Source: Zeus faber
Taxonomy: Eukaryota; Chordata; Actinopteri; Zeiformes; Zeidae
Assembly (NCBI GenBank): GCA_960531495.1
Contig: OY482854.1
Location: 29,684,652-29,748,651 of the forward strand
Length of the DNA stretch: 64,000 nucleotides
Reading direction: 5' to 3'
The position numbers were made by a program, and so were the translations under genes. Positions 48,721 to 61,169 of the stretch are shown here, piece after piece (the first letter of the stretch is position 1; each line of letters starts with the position of its first letter). A model generated the notes under the pieces. It worked only from the letters and a program-made list of their open reading frames with translations. It was not told the origin of the DNA and did not search any database.

Positions 48721-50350
48721 GACGGGTAGGTGGGTGAGAATGTAGGTCTGAAGATGGGTAGGAAGGTGGGTCGGTGGTTGGGTAGAAAGGTAGGTGGGTT
48801 GGTAAGTAAGGTAGGCAGGTAGGTAGGTAGGTATGTAGGGGTTTCATGGGTAGGAAGGTAGAGAGGTAGGTAGGTAGGTAGGTAGGTAGGGAGTTCATGG
48901 GTAGGTAGGTAGATAGGTAGGGAGTTCATGGGTACATTTACATTTACATTTAGTCATTTATCAGACGCTTTTATCCAAAGCGACTTACAAGGGAGAATAA
49001 CATTCAAGCTACATTGCGACAGAGACATTAGTGTAACAATAAATACTGCTAGGTAGTGCTAAGTAATTGTAGGTTAGGAGAGGAGGTACTCACTGAAGAG
49101 CTGGGGCTTCAAGTGCTTCTTAAAGACAGAGAGGGAGGTCCCTGCTCTGGTCATTTTTGGCAGCTCGTTCCACCAACGTGGAACTACAAATGAGAATAAC
49201 CTGGATTGCCACGGCTGTATGGCCGGCAGAGGCAGGCAGGTAGGTAGGTAGGTAGGTAGGTAGGTAGGGAGTTCATGGGTAGGTAGGTAGATAGGTAGGT
49301 AGATAGGTAGGTAGGTAGGTAGGTAGTTCATGGGTAGATAGGTAGCTAGGATGTTCATGGGTAGGTATATAGGTTGGAAGGTAGGTAGGTAGAAAGTTCA
49401 CGGGTAGGTAGGGGTAGGTAGGTATGTAGGTACATGGGTAGGTAGGTAGGTAGGTAGGTAGGTAGGTAGGTAGGTAGGTAGGTAGGTAGGTAGAAAGTTC
49501 ATGGGTAGATAGGTTGGAAGGTAGGTAGGTAGGAAATTCATGGGTAGGTAGGGGTAGGTAGGTATGTAGGTACATGTGTAGGTAGGTAGGTAGGGGGTTC
49601 ATGGGTAGGAAGGTAGATAGGTAGGTAGGTAGGTAGGGAGTTCATAGGTAGGTAGGTAGGTAGGTAGGTAGGTAGGGAGTTCATGGGTAGGTCGGTAGAT
49701 AGGTAGGTAGGTAGGTAGGTAGATAGGTAGGTAGGTAGGGAGTTCATGGGTAGGTAGGTAGGTACTTAGGTAGTTCATGGGTAGATAGGTAGCTCAGATG
49801 TTCATGGGTAGGTAGATAGGTTGGAAAGTAGGTAGGTAGAAAGTTCATGGGTAGGTAGGGAGGAAGGTAGGTAGGTAGGTAGGTAGGTAGGTGTTGGTAG
49901 GTATGTAGGTATATGGGTAGGTAGGTAGGTAGATAGGTAGGTAGGTAGATAGGTAGGTAGGTAGGTAGGTAGGTAGGTAGGTAGGTAGGTAGGTAGGTAG
50001 GTAGGTAGGTAGGTAGGTAGGTTGGGTAGGTAGGTTTGGTAGGTAGGTTGGGTAGGTAGGTTTGGTAGGTAGGTAGGTAGGTAGGTAGGTAGGTTGGGTA
50101 GGTAGGTAGGTAGGTAAGTTGGTAGGTAGGTAGGTAGGTAGATAGGTAGGTAGGTAGATAGGTAGGTAGGTAGGTAGGTAGGTAGGTAGGTAGGTAGGTA
50201 GGTAGGTAGGTTGGGTAGGTAGGTAGGTAGGTAAGTTGGTAGGTAGGTAGGTAGGTAGATAGGTAGGTAAGTTGGTAGGTAGGTAGGTAGGTAGGTAGGT
50301 AGGTAGGTAGGTAGGTAGATAGGTAGGTAGGTAGGTAGATAGGTAGGTAG
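48721..50350. repeat. (TAGG)n tetranucleotide array, ~1.6 kb, interrupted by a LINE 3' end
   Basis: TAGG units with GATAGG and TTGGTAGG variants and a recurring GGGAGTTCATGGG interruption in the left half. The right half (49,900-50,350) is purer. The LINE fragment at 48,933-49,230 splits it. Tyr-Leu-Pro-Thr repeats on the minus strand, up to 225 codons, are artefacts. Confidence 0.96.
48933..49230 (-). pseudogene. UnaL2/L2-like LINE 3' fragment (ORF2 C-terminus, UTR and tail)
   Basis: Minus-strand reading gives LFSFVVPRWWNELPKMTRAG and SLSVFKKHLKPQLF, a common C-terminal signature of L2-like fish LINE ORF2, ending at a stop at 49,074-49,076. The 3' UTR follows with GTCGCTTTGGATAAAAGCGT and ends in ATGTAAATGTAAATGT at 48,933. 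This is the same stem-loop tail as in the SINE at 37,221-37,439. Only the last 50 or so codons remain. Confidence 0.8.
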
Positions 50351-50420
50351 TGTGTGTGTATGTGTGTGTGTATGTGTGTGTGTATGTGTGTGTGTGCGTG
50401 TGTGTGTGCGTGTGCGTGCG
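50351..50420. repeat. (GT)n with TATG interruptions
   Basis: Follows the TAGG array directly. Confidence 0.93.
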
Positions 50421-50775
50421 CAGCATAAATCGTCCATCGTCATCCAAAGCCAAAACCAACACAGTGACGCAGGCGGCATCTCTCTTCAAAGCTGATGGGA
50501 CGTGTCAGAGCCAGAAACACTGTTTGGATTGAAGTTCAAATCCGTCTCTGAATAAATATATAAAAATATCTGATAAATATATATCTATATTCTATATGTC
50601 CTTCTGGCAACATGGGAGAAGTTATTATCACCCCAGAGCTAAATTATATTCAGGCATTAATTGCAAGGCATGTTCTCCTCCCTACAAACAATGAAGGGCG
50701 TTACATAAGTCAACCTGACTCAGTGAAGGCTTGTGAAGTTGGACGTGAGCCTGACTTTGTTTTCCTCCCTGGAAG

Positions 50776-50968
50776 GAGTCCAAGATTCCCAGCAGGAGAA
50801 GATCATAAGCGTGTCGGGAGAGGGAATGCTGCACAGCCCGGACTTCCCGCACACCTACCCCAGGAGCTCCACCCTGCTCTGGAGGCTGGTCGCCACGGGC
50901 AACCGCCGGATCCAGCTCACCTTCGACCAGAGGTTTGGTCTGGAGGACCCCGAAGACGGAATATGCAA
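50776..50968 (+). CDS. pdgfc: pdgfc coding exon 2: first half of the CUB domain
   Basis: This exon encodes residues 40-102 and two bases of Lys103 of PDGF-C. The CUB domain keeps the growth factor latent until extracellular cleavage (by tPA/plasmin-type proteases in mammals, established knowledge). The protein begins VQDSQQEKIISVSGEGMLHS and includes PDFPHTYPRSSTLLWRL and RIQLTFDQRFGLEDPEDGIC, which match the human PDGFC order I recall (HSPRFPHTYPR, WRLVA, IQLTFDERFGLEDPEDDIC). PDGF-D has FGLEEAENDIC instead, so the C paralogue is favoured. Cys102 fits one partner of the CUB disulfide. The acceptor is TTTTCCTCCCTGGAAG. The donor AA|GTAAGA lies at 50,969 in phase 2. The exon is 193 bp with no stops or indels. 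Confidence 0.96.
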
Positions 50969-50970
50969 GT

Positions 50971-51672
50971 AAGATAGATAAGATATGTTATGATAAGATA
51001 AGATAAGATAAGATAAGATAAGATAAGATAAGATAAGATAAGATAAGATAAGATAAGATATGATAAGATAAGATAAGATAAGATAAGATAAGATAAGATA
51101 AGATAATACAAGATAAGATAAGATAATATAATATATGATACGATAAGATAACATAACATAACATAAGATAAGATAAGATATGTTATGATAAAATAAGATA
51201 AGATAAGATAATATAATATAATATATGATAAGATAAGATAAGATAAGATAAGATAAGATAAGATAATACAAGATAAGATAAGATAATATAATATATGATA
51301 AGATAACATAACATAAGATAAGATAAGATAAGATAAGATAAGATAAGATAATACAAGATATGATAAGATAAGATAAGATAATACCAGATAAGATAAGATA
51401 AGATAATATAATATATGATAAGATAAGATAAGATAAGATAATATATGATAAGATAAGATAAGATAAGATAATATATGATAAGATAAGATAAGATAATATA
51501 ATATATGATAAGATAAGATAAGATAAGATAAGATAATATATGATAAGATAAGATAATATAATATATGATAAGATAAGATAAGATAAGATAAGATAATATA
51601 TGATAAGATAAGATAAGATAAGATAATATATGATAAGATAAGATAAGATAAGATAATATATGATAAGATAAG
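50971..51672. repeat. pdgfc: (GATAA)n pentanucleotide array touching the exon 2 donor
   Basis: About 700 bp of AGATA / GATAA units with ATAATATATGATA interruptions. The repeat phase begins within the donor itself (GTAAGATAGATAAG). Each unit holds AGATAA, the GATA-factor core motif. Minus-strand Tyr-Leu-Ile-Ser frames are artefacts. Confidence 0.97.
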
Positions 51673-52404
51673 GTAGAAAACTTGCTGATTTTCAAAATAA
51701 GGTTAACAAAACACATGAAACAGAATTGCAGAGAAATTGACAAGTTGTGCTGAAAACAGCTGTAATCCAAACGCCACGGGGGAGAAATTTTAACATATCA
51801 TGAGGGAAAAAATGAACTCTGTGTTTCATCATGACATCATTTCATCACAAACAGGCATCGGGGGTTCGGCAAATTATAGAGATTGGAAATAGAAGACAAA
51901 AACAAATGTATTTAAAAGAAACAACTCTTAGCTTTACTCCAAAACGATCCTTGTTTATTTTGCATCGGCTCATCATGCCTCCTCAATGAGCTCGAAAAAA
52001 AAAGCAGCCAGCAAAGCAGGCAGGGAGGGGGGACTGGCTGCTTATAGGCCTTCCAAATAAGGGCGTGGAGGCATGTGGCGCTGTCAAGTTGTCTGGCAGA
52101 AGTAGCCCTGCAACCGACGCATCATTTGTTCTCTTGTTTAGATTGTTTTTCCAGATTCTCCAGATGTTTTCTGCTTCCTAGATGTGCACGGATCCTCAGT
52201 TGTTTGTAAATGCGAACGATGGGTTCTCCATCGGGCAGCAATTACTGTCAAATGAAGCACTTAGCTGAAGATTCATTCTAGTATTAGGGCTGTGTTCAAA
52301 AAAATCAATACGATTCGATTGTATTACTTCAGTTTGTTAATCAATGTTGGAAATTGCAATATCTTTGCATTATCTTGTTTGGAAGTTAAACAGCCATTTT
52401 CCTC
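51673..52404. other. Intron 2 segment, nothing recognised
   Basis: Mixed DNA, no exon or element seen. Confidence 0.4.
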
Positions 52405-52566
52405 TTAAAGGTGCAGTGTGTAGTATTCATGGAACGGACTTAGAAATGGAGTATACTATTAATAAGTATGTTTTAATGAGTGTATAATGCCATTAAAATA
52501 AGAATGATGTTGGCGTTAAGTTCGATGGAGCCGTTTTTATATGCATAGGGAGTGGGTACGCTTCAC

Positions 52567-52597
<31 letters not shown>

Positions 52598-52663
52598 CAG
52601 TAGTAGTAGTAGTAGTAGTAGCAGTAGTATTAGCAGTACTAGTAGCAGTGTAGTAGTAGTATC

Positions 52664-52703
<40 letters not shown>

Positions 52704-52920
52704 CTATCAGTAGCAGTAGCAGTGTAGTAGTAGTACTATCAGTAGCAGTAGCAGTGTAGTAGTAGTAGTATTAGTACTAGTAGAAGTAGGGCTTCCCCCG
52801 GGCTTCTTCAGGAGAAGATGAATGTCCCGGCGGCGCCGTCCATTTTGGAAGAGTTAGAGCCGCAGTGAAGCCTTATGGGAGATTGGACCTTGTATTGTGT
52901 CGGCCATGACGGCCCGCTGT
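52405..52920. mobile_element. Possible piggyBac-like MITE remnant, with a GTA array inside
   Basis: The left end TTAAAGGTGCAGTGTGTAG is a phrase I recognise from common short fish elements inserted at TTAA. The following text and the part after the GTA array (CCGTCCATTTTGG region) fit such an element. The matching right inverted repeat is not evident, so the right limit is arbitrary. Confidence 0.4.
52567..52789. repeat. (GTA)n trinucleotide array
   Basis: GTA units with GCA, GTATTA and GTACTATCA interruptions over about 220 bp. Confidence 0.95.
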
Positions 52921-52958
52921 ATTTTTGCCTGATTTAGTTGATGGGATTCGCTGCTCAT

Positions 52959-52961
<3 letters not shown>

Positions 52962-53013
<52 letters not shown>
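52962..53013. repeat. (CA)n microsatellite
   Basis: About 26 CA units. Confidence 0.96.
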
Positions 53014-53015
<2 letters not shown>

Positions 53016-53992
53016 AAATTTTATTTAAAGCCCCCCCACCCTGCCCTGATTTGCGTCCCGCTCCATCCTTGTGGAGCTCATTGATGGATTGGTCCTCGCA
53101 ACGCGTAGCTCCGCCCGGCCGTTTGCTTAGCGCTTAGCGACCCTTTGGCGGTGGTGGAGCGTGGCCCCTCTTCCTGCGGGGTCCCCTGTCGGTTAACCCG
53201 GTGAAACGCGCCTTCAGTTTCCCAGAACGCTCCATGAGGTTCACCCTGCGACACGACCACGACAGCCCTGCTCCTGGTTAACATGGTTGACGTGGTCGAC
53301 ATGCGTTGTCCCTTAAAGCAGGTAAAGACTGGTGTTTTTGAAGCCACACCTCATCCTAGTGATCGATTGGCATTAGAATCCTTGGTATTGATCGGTGTTG
53401 GCAGAGCAGCCTCAGTACCATGGGGCCGTGGGGTTGCGAGCCACGTGGAGTGGATCGCCCCGTTGCGTGGCTGCAGTTGGAGCTTCTCCCTCAACACTGG
53501 GGCCATTTGAAAGGTGATCGAAAAATAAGGCTCAGAGTTCGGGTTCGATTCATCACAGAGTTTTCATTTCCTAAATAGTTTTCCTTTGAGCCGACTAGTT
53601 AGTATAGAAGCAGGAAGTACTGAACCGTGTCAGTACTTCATGATACTGCAAAAATGTTCTTTATAAAACTGGAATTGTTATCAAAGTGCCTCTGGTTCTG
53701 GAATTTGATTTGGCCACAAAACAGAGAAATTGAGAAGACGGCTTTGGCCTTAGATCGGTGATTCGGTGAGCCTCAGGTTGATCCACATTGAGCCACAAGC
53801 CACATTTAATACGATTTATTCTCAGGGATCAAATCTGAGAATATTTCCATAGTTAGATGTGATTCAGCGTCTCTGCTGGAATCAGGGAGATAACAGTGCA
53901 ACTAGGATCCAAACAGTCGGGTCAGACAGAGAGAATGTCCTGGGAGGGAGGACCCCTGGAGGGTCCCTGGACCCCAGGTTGAGAACCAGTGC
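53014..53992. other. Intron 2 segment, nothing definite
   Basis: At 53,964-53,990 ACCCCAGGTTGAGAACCAGTG resembles a hAT terminal sequence, but no partner end was found. No gene. Confidence 0.4.
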
Positions 53993-54003
53993 CTATCTAT
54001 CTA

Positions 54004-54037
<34 letters not shown>

Positions 54038-54110
54038 CTTCCGTCCGTCCCTCCCTCCATCCCCCCGTCCGTCCCTCCGTCTGTCTATCTATCTATCTAT
54101 ATCCATCCAT
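53993..54110. repeat. (CTAT)n-(CTGT)n-(CCGT)n compound repeat
   Basis: Tetranucleotide units that change from CTAT to CTGT to CCGTCC and back to CTAT. Confidence 0.93.
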
Positions 54111-54575
54111 TATCCTCTACTAGTTAGAATTTACTAGTTATTCTCTGCTAGTAATCTTCTACTAGTTACAATTAACTAGTTATTCTCGAATAGCTATAAT
54201 CAATTAGTTATCCTCTACTAGTAAAAATCAACGAGTTACTCTCTACTAGTCATCATCTATTAGTTATCCTCTACTAGGTATCTTATACCAGTAATAATCT
54301 AGTAGTTATCCTCTACTTGTTATCATCTACTTGTTATCCTCCACTATGTATACTCTACTAGTAATAATCAACTAGTTATCCTCTGCTAGTTATCCACTAC
54401 TTGTAAAAATCTACTAGTTACCCTCTACTAGTTATCATCTATTAGTTATCCTCTACTAGGTATCTTATACCAGTAATAATCGACTAGTTATCCTCTACCA
54501 GTTATTCTCTACTAGGTATCCTCTACTGGTTATCCACTAACTAGTTACCCTCCACTGGTTACCCTCTACTAGTCC
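54111..54575. repeat. Minisatellite (CTCTACTAGTTATC)
   Basis: About 465 bp of 14-bp-like units such as TCTACTAGTTATCC, CAGTAATAATC and TCTACTAGGTATC. ACTAGT is self-complementary. Confidence 0.9.
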
Positions 54576-54700
54576 TCCAGGAAACACACTATGAGTGAAA
54601 CGGAAGAAAGAGATGGCAGCAGCCCACTCATCCGCTGCGCTGCCTTTTCTCCGCCAACAATGGAAACCATTTTGACCAAACCCTTGGGAGGAGAGGGAGT

Positions 54701-54910
54701 TGTGGTTTCCATGGCAGCAGAGCTCACTGGAAGGGTGATGAGCTCTGGTTTCCATGGCGGCGGACCCCACTGGAAGGGTGTGGAGCTCTGGTCGGCATGG
54801 CAGCAGACCGTGATGGAGGAGCGGGGGCGCTGGTTTCCATGGCAGCAGAGCCCAGTGGAGGAGAGGCTTGTCGGAATGCGAGTGCCCGTTGCCATGGCGG
54901 CAGAGTTCTA
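54701..54910. repeat. ~43-bp minisatellite, about 4.5 copies
   Basis: ATGGCAGCAG / ATGGCGGCGG starts recur at 54,711, 54,754, 54,797, 54,839 and 54,894, each followed by a variant of CTCACTGGAAGGGTGATGAG. CCATGGCGGC resembles a YY1-type core. Frames on both strands over it are artefacts. Confidence 0.88.
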
Positions 54911-55138
54911 AATGTGGCATCGACAGCAGCTGTTTGACGTGAAATGAGGTTTCCAGTAAAATCACGTTTTATGCGTTTGACGTGACCTCGTCCCGTTGAA
55001 TGAATAATGTCGATTGATTTGACATTCAACAACACATGATTAATACAAAGTTATTTTCAGGTCATAAAGGAACATGTTGAATCAGTCGTAGATATAATAT
55101 GTAGCTCCATAAAGATATTTGTTTGAATATATTATTAT

Positions 55139-55382
55139 GCTCTCTCTCCCTCCCTGACTCTTTTTCATCGTCTCTCTCCCTCCCTCTCTCGTCTCTCTAC
55201 TTTGCTGTCTGTCCACCTCCCCGTCGCTCAACCTCGCTCCCTCTCCCTCTCTGTCTCCTTCTCTCTCTACCTCCCTGTCTCTTTGCCTCCCTCTCTACCT
55301 TCCTGTCCCTTTCCAATTGCCTCTCTACCTCCCCGTCTCTCCGCCTCCATCGCTCTCCGCCTCATTGTCTCCCGTATGTCTC
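55139..55382. repeat. Pyrimidine-rich low-complexity tract
   Basis: CTCTCTCCCTCCCT-type text. Leu/Ser/Pro frames are compositional. Confidence 0.85.
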
Positions 55383-55785
55383 CCACGTGGCACACAAAAT
55401 GCTTCCGCACAACATTATAAACGCCTCGTCAGAAGACGCGGGCTGTGGTGTCTCGCCTTTCAGGACCCTCTGATCGTGCTCCCCCGATCGTGCTCGTTTC
55501 TGCTCGCGTCCCCCAGGGGGCGCTGTGCGCGGCACTCCGCGGGTGTCAGTGCGTTAGTTAATGAGGGAATTGGCTGTCGGACACGACGCCTCGGAACAGA
55601 CGCTGATGTGAAACGATCAGTTCGTCCTGAATTATTGATGAACCATCTGTCGCTTCGCCAGAGAGGGAGGGAGAGAGAGAGAGAGAGAGAAACTTTGAGG
55701 GGGGATAGTCCCTGCTCTGCTGAAAAGGAAATGTTAAACGTCCTTATTTAAGATGATGCCTTTTAATTTCCATACTTTCTGAGCT
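55383..55785. other. Intron 2 segment, nothing recognised
   Basis: Short GA run at 55,663-55,690. No gene. Confidence 0.4.

Positions 55786-55878
<93 letters not shown>
55786..55878. repeat. (TAGA)n microsatellite
   Basis: About 23 perfect tetranucleotide units. Confidence 0.97.
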
Positions 55879-57118
<1,240 letters not shown>

Positions 57119-58596
57119 AAGTAACCATACACAGTATAAACAATGTAGAGCAGTGACTTTCAAGTGGTGGGGCCCCTAGGGGTCCACAAGGTTGAACAAC
57201 AAGAAAATCCACAAGCCGGGTGGGGTATGAAGGAGTGGAAAGGGGGAAAGTCCTGAACCGCTGTGAGAGTTAAAAGCAGGCCGTCTTCCAACCCCGTCCG
57301 TGCCCCCCTCCAGCTTGTTCCAGTGGAATGGTTTGGGCGGCGTTGGGCTCCTCAGCAGTTTGTTTTGCACGTTGCTGCAAAAGGCCTCGGGCCCCTCACG
57401 CCTCCCATCACTACAGAATGTAAGCTTTAATTAATAACTGGAGCTAAATGAATAGAAAAGGTATGTGTGCGGCGCGCGGCGGTAATTTATTAGCGCTGTT
57501 CAGGGGGAAGTGTCTGTGCATGTTTTCATCCTGCATTTCTTCATCTGGAGGGCAACTCGGCAATCCGGCAACTCAGCAACACGGCAGCACATTACCAGGC
57601 CGTGTGGAGGCTTGATTAGACGTTTGCAGCTCGGTCATTTAAAGGGAACATGCAACATGCAACGTGATTATTATAAGCTGCTGTTGTAGTGGTAGCATTA
57701 GCAGCAGTCGTAGTAGTCAAGGTGGCTCCGTGGGAACTCACAGGAAACAGTTGCTGGTGGAGACGTCTGGAAGGTACCGAGCAGTTGTCGTTTCGATTAT
57801 ATTAGAAAATGTTTTATCGGCGCATTCGATCCCTTCACCAATCAGAATATAAAAGTGGTTTGGGACAGGGATGGATCCCTGAACGGTCCTGCCATCTTAG
57901 GCCAGGGGTCCAGGGGCCTCTAGGGTCTAGGAGGGCCCTCAAGAATATGAAGCCTCAAAGAAATCGATCCTGAACTCACCAACAGAAACACCCTTTATGG
58001 ACATATGGCGATACAGGTGACTGCCATCCATTGGGGGTCCAAGGGCTCGATTATCTGCAGCATAGCAGTGAATGTTGGTCTGAGGGGCCCATTTCCTCCC
58101 AAAATTCTGTGTTCTTCGGTTTTGTGTTCGGTAAAGACAGTTACGATTGTGGAACCATCATCATCATACTTTACCAAACTGATGAGTCAGTAAAGCAGGT
58201 CAGTAGGTCAATGTGTGAATAGCCACCAGGACGCCAGTACAGCGATTCGTTTAGTCATGTTGACTGGTTATTTGTGAATATATTTAAGATGGAACGTCTC
58301 TTTGAAATACCTATAAGGACGAGTCTGAGTCAAGTTGTGACTATTTTCTCCAGAAAATCGCAAATCTCTATTTGGCTGTTTCAAGAAATATCCGCATTTC
58401 AGACTTTGACATGACTGTAGACTTGACTGGGGCTCATATTTGATGACTGGTGACGATCTCTTGCTCAAAAACTGGACGGATCTGAACCAAAGATCCAAAT
58501 TCCTCGAATGTAGCTTCATCCGTGGGCTCTGCAGGCGTCCTCTCAAACGACGTGACACAAGAACGCGAACTGAATCTAAAATACTGTTTTTGCCTG
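57119..58596. other. Intron 2 segment, nothing definite
   Basis: No tandem repeats. A few phrases (CAGTGACTTTCAAGTGGTGG at about 57,153) resemble hAT ends without a partner. No exon. Confidence 0.4.
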
Positions 58597-58627
58597 TTCT
58601 CTCTCTCTCTCTCTCTCTCTCTCTCAG
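58597..58627 (+). promoter_or_regulatory. pdgfc: Exon 3 acceptor whose polypyrimidine tract is a (TC)14 microsatellite
   Basis: About 29 uninterrupted pyrimidines, of which 58,598-58,625 are (TC)14, followed at once by AG. The repeat is therefore the polypyrimidine tract of the splice acceptor. Confidence 0.9.
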
Positions 58628-58808
58628 GTACGACTTTGTGGAGATCGAGGACCCAGTCGACAACAGCGTCCTGGGACGCTGGTGTGGCTCGCAGTCAGCG
58701 CCGGCGAGTCACGTGACCAAAGGAAGCCAGATCAGAATCCGCTTTGTGTCGGACGAGTACTTCCCCTACGAGCCGGGATTCTGCCTCCGCTACACGCTGG
58801 TCGACACG
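58628..58808 (+). CDS. pdgfc: pdgfc coding exon 3: second half of the CUB domain
   Basis: The first base completes Lys103; then residues 104-163 follow: YDFVEIEDPVDNSVLGRWCG, then GSQIRIRFVSDEYFPYEPGF and CLRYTLVDT. These match the second half of the human PDGFC CUB domain as I recall it (YDFVEVEEPSDGTILGRWCG, IRIRFVSDEYFPSEPGFC). Cys122 (in GRWCG) is the likely partner of Cys102, and Cys155 (in GFC) is also conserved. The donor ACG|GTGAGA at 58,809 leaves phase 0. The exon is 181 bp with no disruption. The PDGF/VEGF cystine-knot domain that binds the receptor would be encoded by later exons beyond this window. Confidence 0.96.
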
Positions 58809-60650
58809 GTGAGAAGTGAGAACTTAACAAAAAACGTTTGGTTTTTTCTGCTCGCCCTGCGCCTACGTTTCACATTTAGACGCGTTTCATAAATATATAA
58901 GCACTAAATCAATGTTTCTGGAAATGTGTTAAACCCTCATCCCACTGCCAATCTCAACATTTCACACTCAAGATCAAGGAGTAAAAACAGGCAGAAAGTC
59001 TTCTTGTCAGAGTGCCTCAAATAAGGCTCTCGCAGTCTCATCTCATCTTAGTAGCAGAGTAAAATAAGGGGCATAGGGGAAAAAATCCTCACCGTGGCAT
59101 CCCTAGTGTCGGTATAGCTGCGGCAAAACACAACTTTCCAAGCCAAACAGAAGTCTTGAGGACGGGGAGTGGACCTGCTTTGACGTCCGACCTGGAGAAC
59201 CAGCCTCTGTGTGGGTATTTTCTTCAGAAGACCTGAGAAAATAGATCTTCGTGCCCGTTGTTCAGGGCTGCGTATTTTGAAGAACTGGTCACATTTTTAA
59301 ATCGCTTTCTGCGGTTTGCATGAGCAGACAGACAGATCCTTCATCTCAGTAAAGCACAATTTATAGAGACCGCCAGCGTGCTGTGGCGCTCGTGGCCCAT
59401 GTACTCCCGGAGAGCCTGAGCATTTTTAGCTGATGCGCTGCCGTGTAGATGCCACGTTGATATTCTCCTAAAAGACAGGCGGCACTGTGCACAAACCACC
59501 AGCGGAAACTGAAACAACTGACGACTTGAACTACGAGAAAGGGGCGTTAAAATCAAAACACAAAGTGTTAAATGTTTGTATATCTACTGTAGTCAGTTCA
59601 GGGTTTCTTTATATCTATAGTCTTGATTTTGTAATATTTCGTTCATACTGGGCAGACATCTTGTGACCCTACGTGTCTATAATACAGTGAAATATCTGTT
59701 GAACAGAATGGGAGTCAAACAGAAATAGGATCTGACGACTTCGTCACCACATCCTGTATGCGACACATTGACCTATACTGACGCTGAATTTCATCCCAGT
59801 GCCCGTATGTTTACTGAATAAATAGTCTTGGCTCGATAAACAGTGCTGGAAAACGTCATCGCACATCATTATATTTCATCCTGCCTCCAGTCACTGTGAA
59901 CCCAGTGATCCTCGGAGCAGTATACATGGCGGCCGGCTCTAATCTCCTTCCTCCTCCTCTCGATCCGTCACAACGGAACTGTGTTATTTTCCCGTTGCAT
60001 AACAGCGTCTATTCTTCTCTATGTTCAATTCCTCTTTTTCTCACTGCACCACCAGAGCCTGTGGCTCGGGGGGCTATTTTCTGCTTTTTTCTGTGCGCGC
60101 TCATTACGTACAGTCGTGCCGCTCCACTACACGTCCGATGGTCTGAGGGCGAGGAAATGCCATCTGAGCGCTGATGGTGCTGCCAGCCAGGCCTGTGGAG
60201 TCCTGATGGATGCGGCTCTGAAACTAGAAGTCAGGAAATGGAAAACGTCTGCATATATAGATGTGTTTATAGCAGCAAACACACAGTGCCACGCCCCATC
60301 GCCTGTGCACTTCTTCCTGGAACACAGTTGGCAGATGACCTGACGCCATGTTTCAACTTGTGTTTTGTTAAACACTTGCACTTGTGTAGCGACAAGCCGC
60401 GCAGGACTTGATTTGTAAGCTACAGCTGCATCTGGCTTCTAATTGGTCCCGAGACTTGGCTTCGCAGAGTTGCAAAGCTTAACTGCAATGAAAACTCCGA
60501 TGCAGGTAAATCCACTCTGATATTGTCATTTTCTCTTGGAGCTGCTTGGTGTTACAGAAATGGAATGTTCATGCTTTGGAGCAATCATCATCATAAAATG
60601 GTCTCAGGTTGAATTCTTACATTTTATTTGGAAACCATTCTTGGGCCAAT

Positions 60651-61169
60651 TTAAAGGTACAATATGTACCTTTTTAGAGTTAAAATGTCTCAAAACGACT
60701 AAACCTATGTTATATATTTTGTTGAGCTGTGTACTTGCATTATCCCAAATGTTTCCAACAATTTCCAAAACCCAGAGAAATCCGTAATTTTAATGTAGGT
60801 AACAATCCAGTTTATTAGGTCGCCTGTCAACGGCGTCGTATCCCCTTCACCTGCTGGGGGAACAGGGAAGACCGGATGATACATCAGAGAGCAAGGAAGG
60901 GACTCCACCAAGTCACCGACGCCATCCAGCCACTGGATTGTACGACTGTTTGTGTTGCTCTACTAGGACTCTAATGACAACTGTTTGATGGAGCACCGTT
61001 ATTTATTGCCGTTTGCTGCGCGTTCTGTCGTGGCAGCTGTCCCCGTAAAGAAGAAGAAGACAACAACTCCCATGATCCCGCCCTGCTTCACCGCGTCGTC
61101 AAACCCCTTCTTCTGTTATTGTTTTGAGCGAGAGAGCCCTGGCGGCAGAAATGACGTATGGTTCGTTTG
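60651..61169. mobile_element. Probable piggyBac-like MITE, degraded
   Basis: The left end TTAAAGGTACAATATG and the right end in reverse TCAAACGAACCATACG match at about 11 of 16 positions. Internal phrases (TGTACTTGCATTATCCCAAA, TGATGGAGCACCG, GGCGGCAGAAATGACG) are ones I recognise from a widespread short fish repeat. No coding capacity. Confidence 0.5.

Noticed and set aside
48721-50350. Regular repeat with interruptions, considered as a CRISPR-like array
   Set aside because: There are no unique spacers of constant length and the genome is eukaryotic; it is a microsatellite with point variation.
49802-50489. Tyr-Leu-Pro-Thr repeat protein of 214-225 codons on the minus strand
   Set aside because: Direct translation of the TAGG tetranucleotide array and the adjoining GT repeat.
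53964-53990. hAT transposon end
   Set aside because: CACTGGTTCTCAACCTGGGG in reverse resembles one, but no partner end was found.
59896-60343. Exon 4 of pdgfc in the 92- and 120-codon frames here
   Set aside because: Neither translation resembles the expected hinge/growth-factor sequence, and no suitable phase-0 acceptor leads into one.
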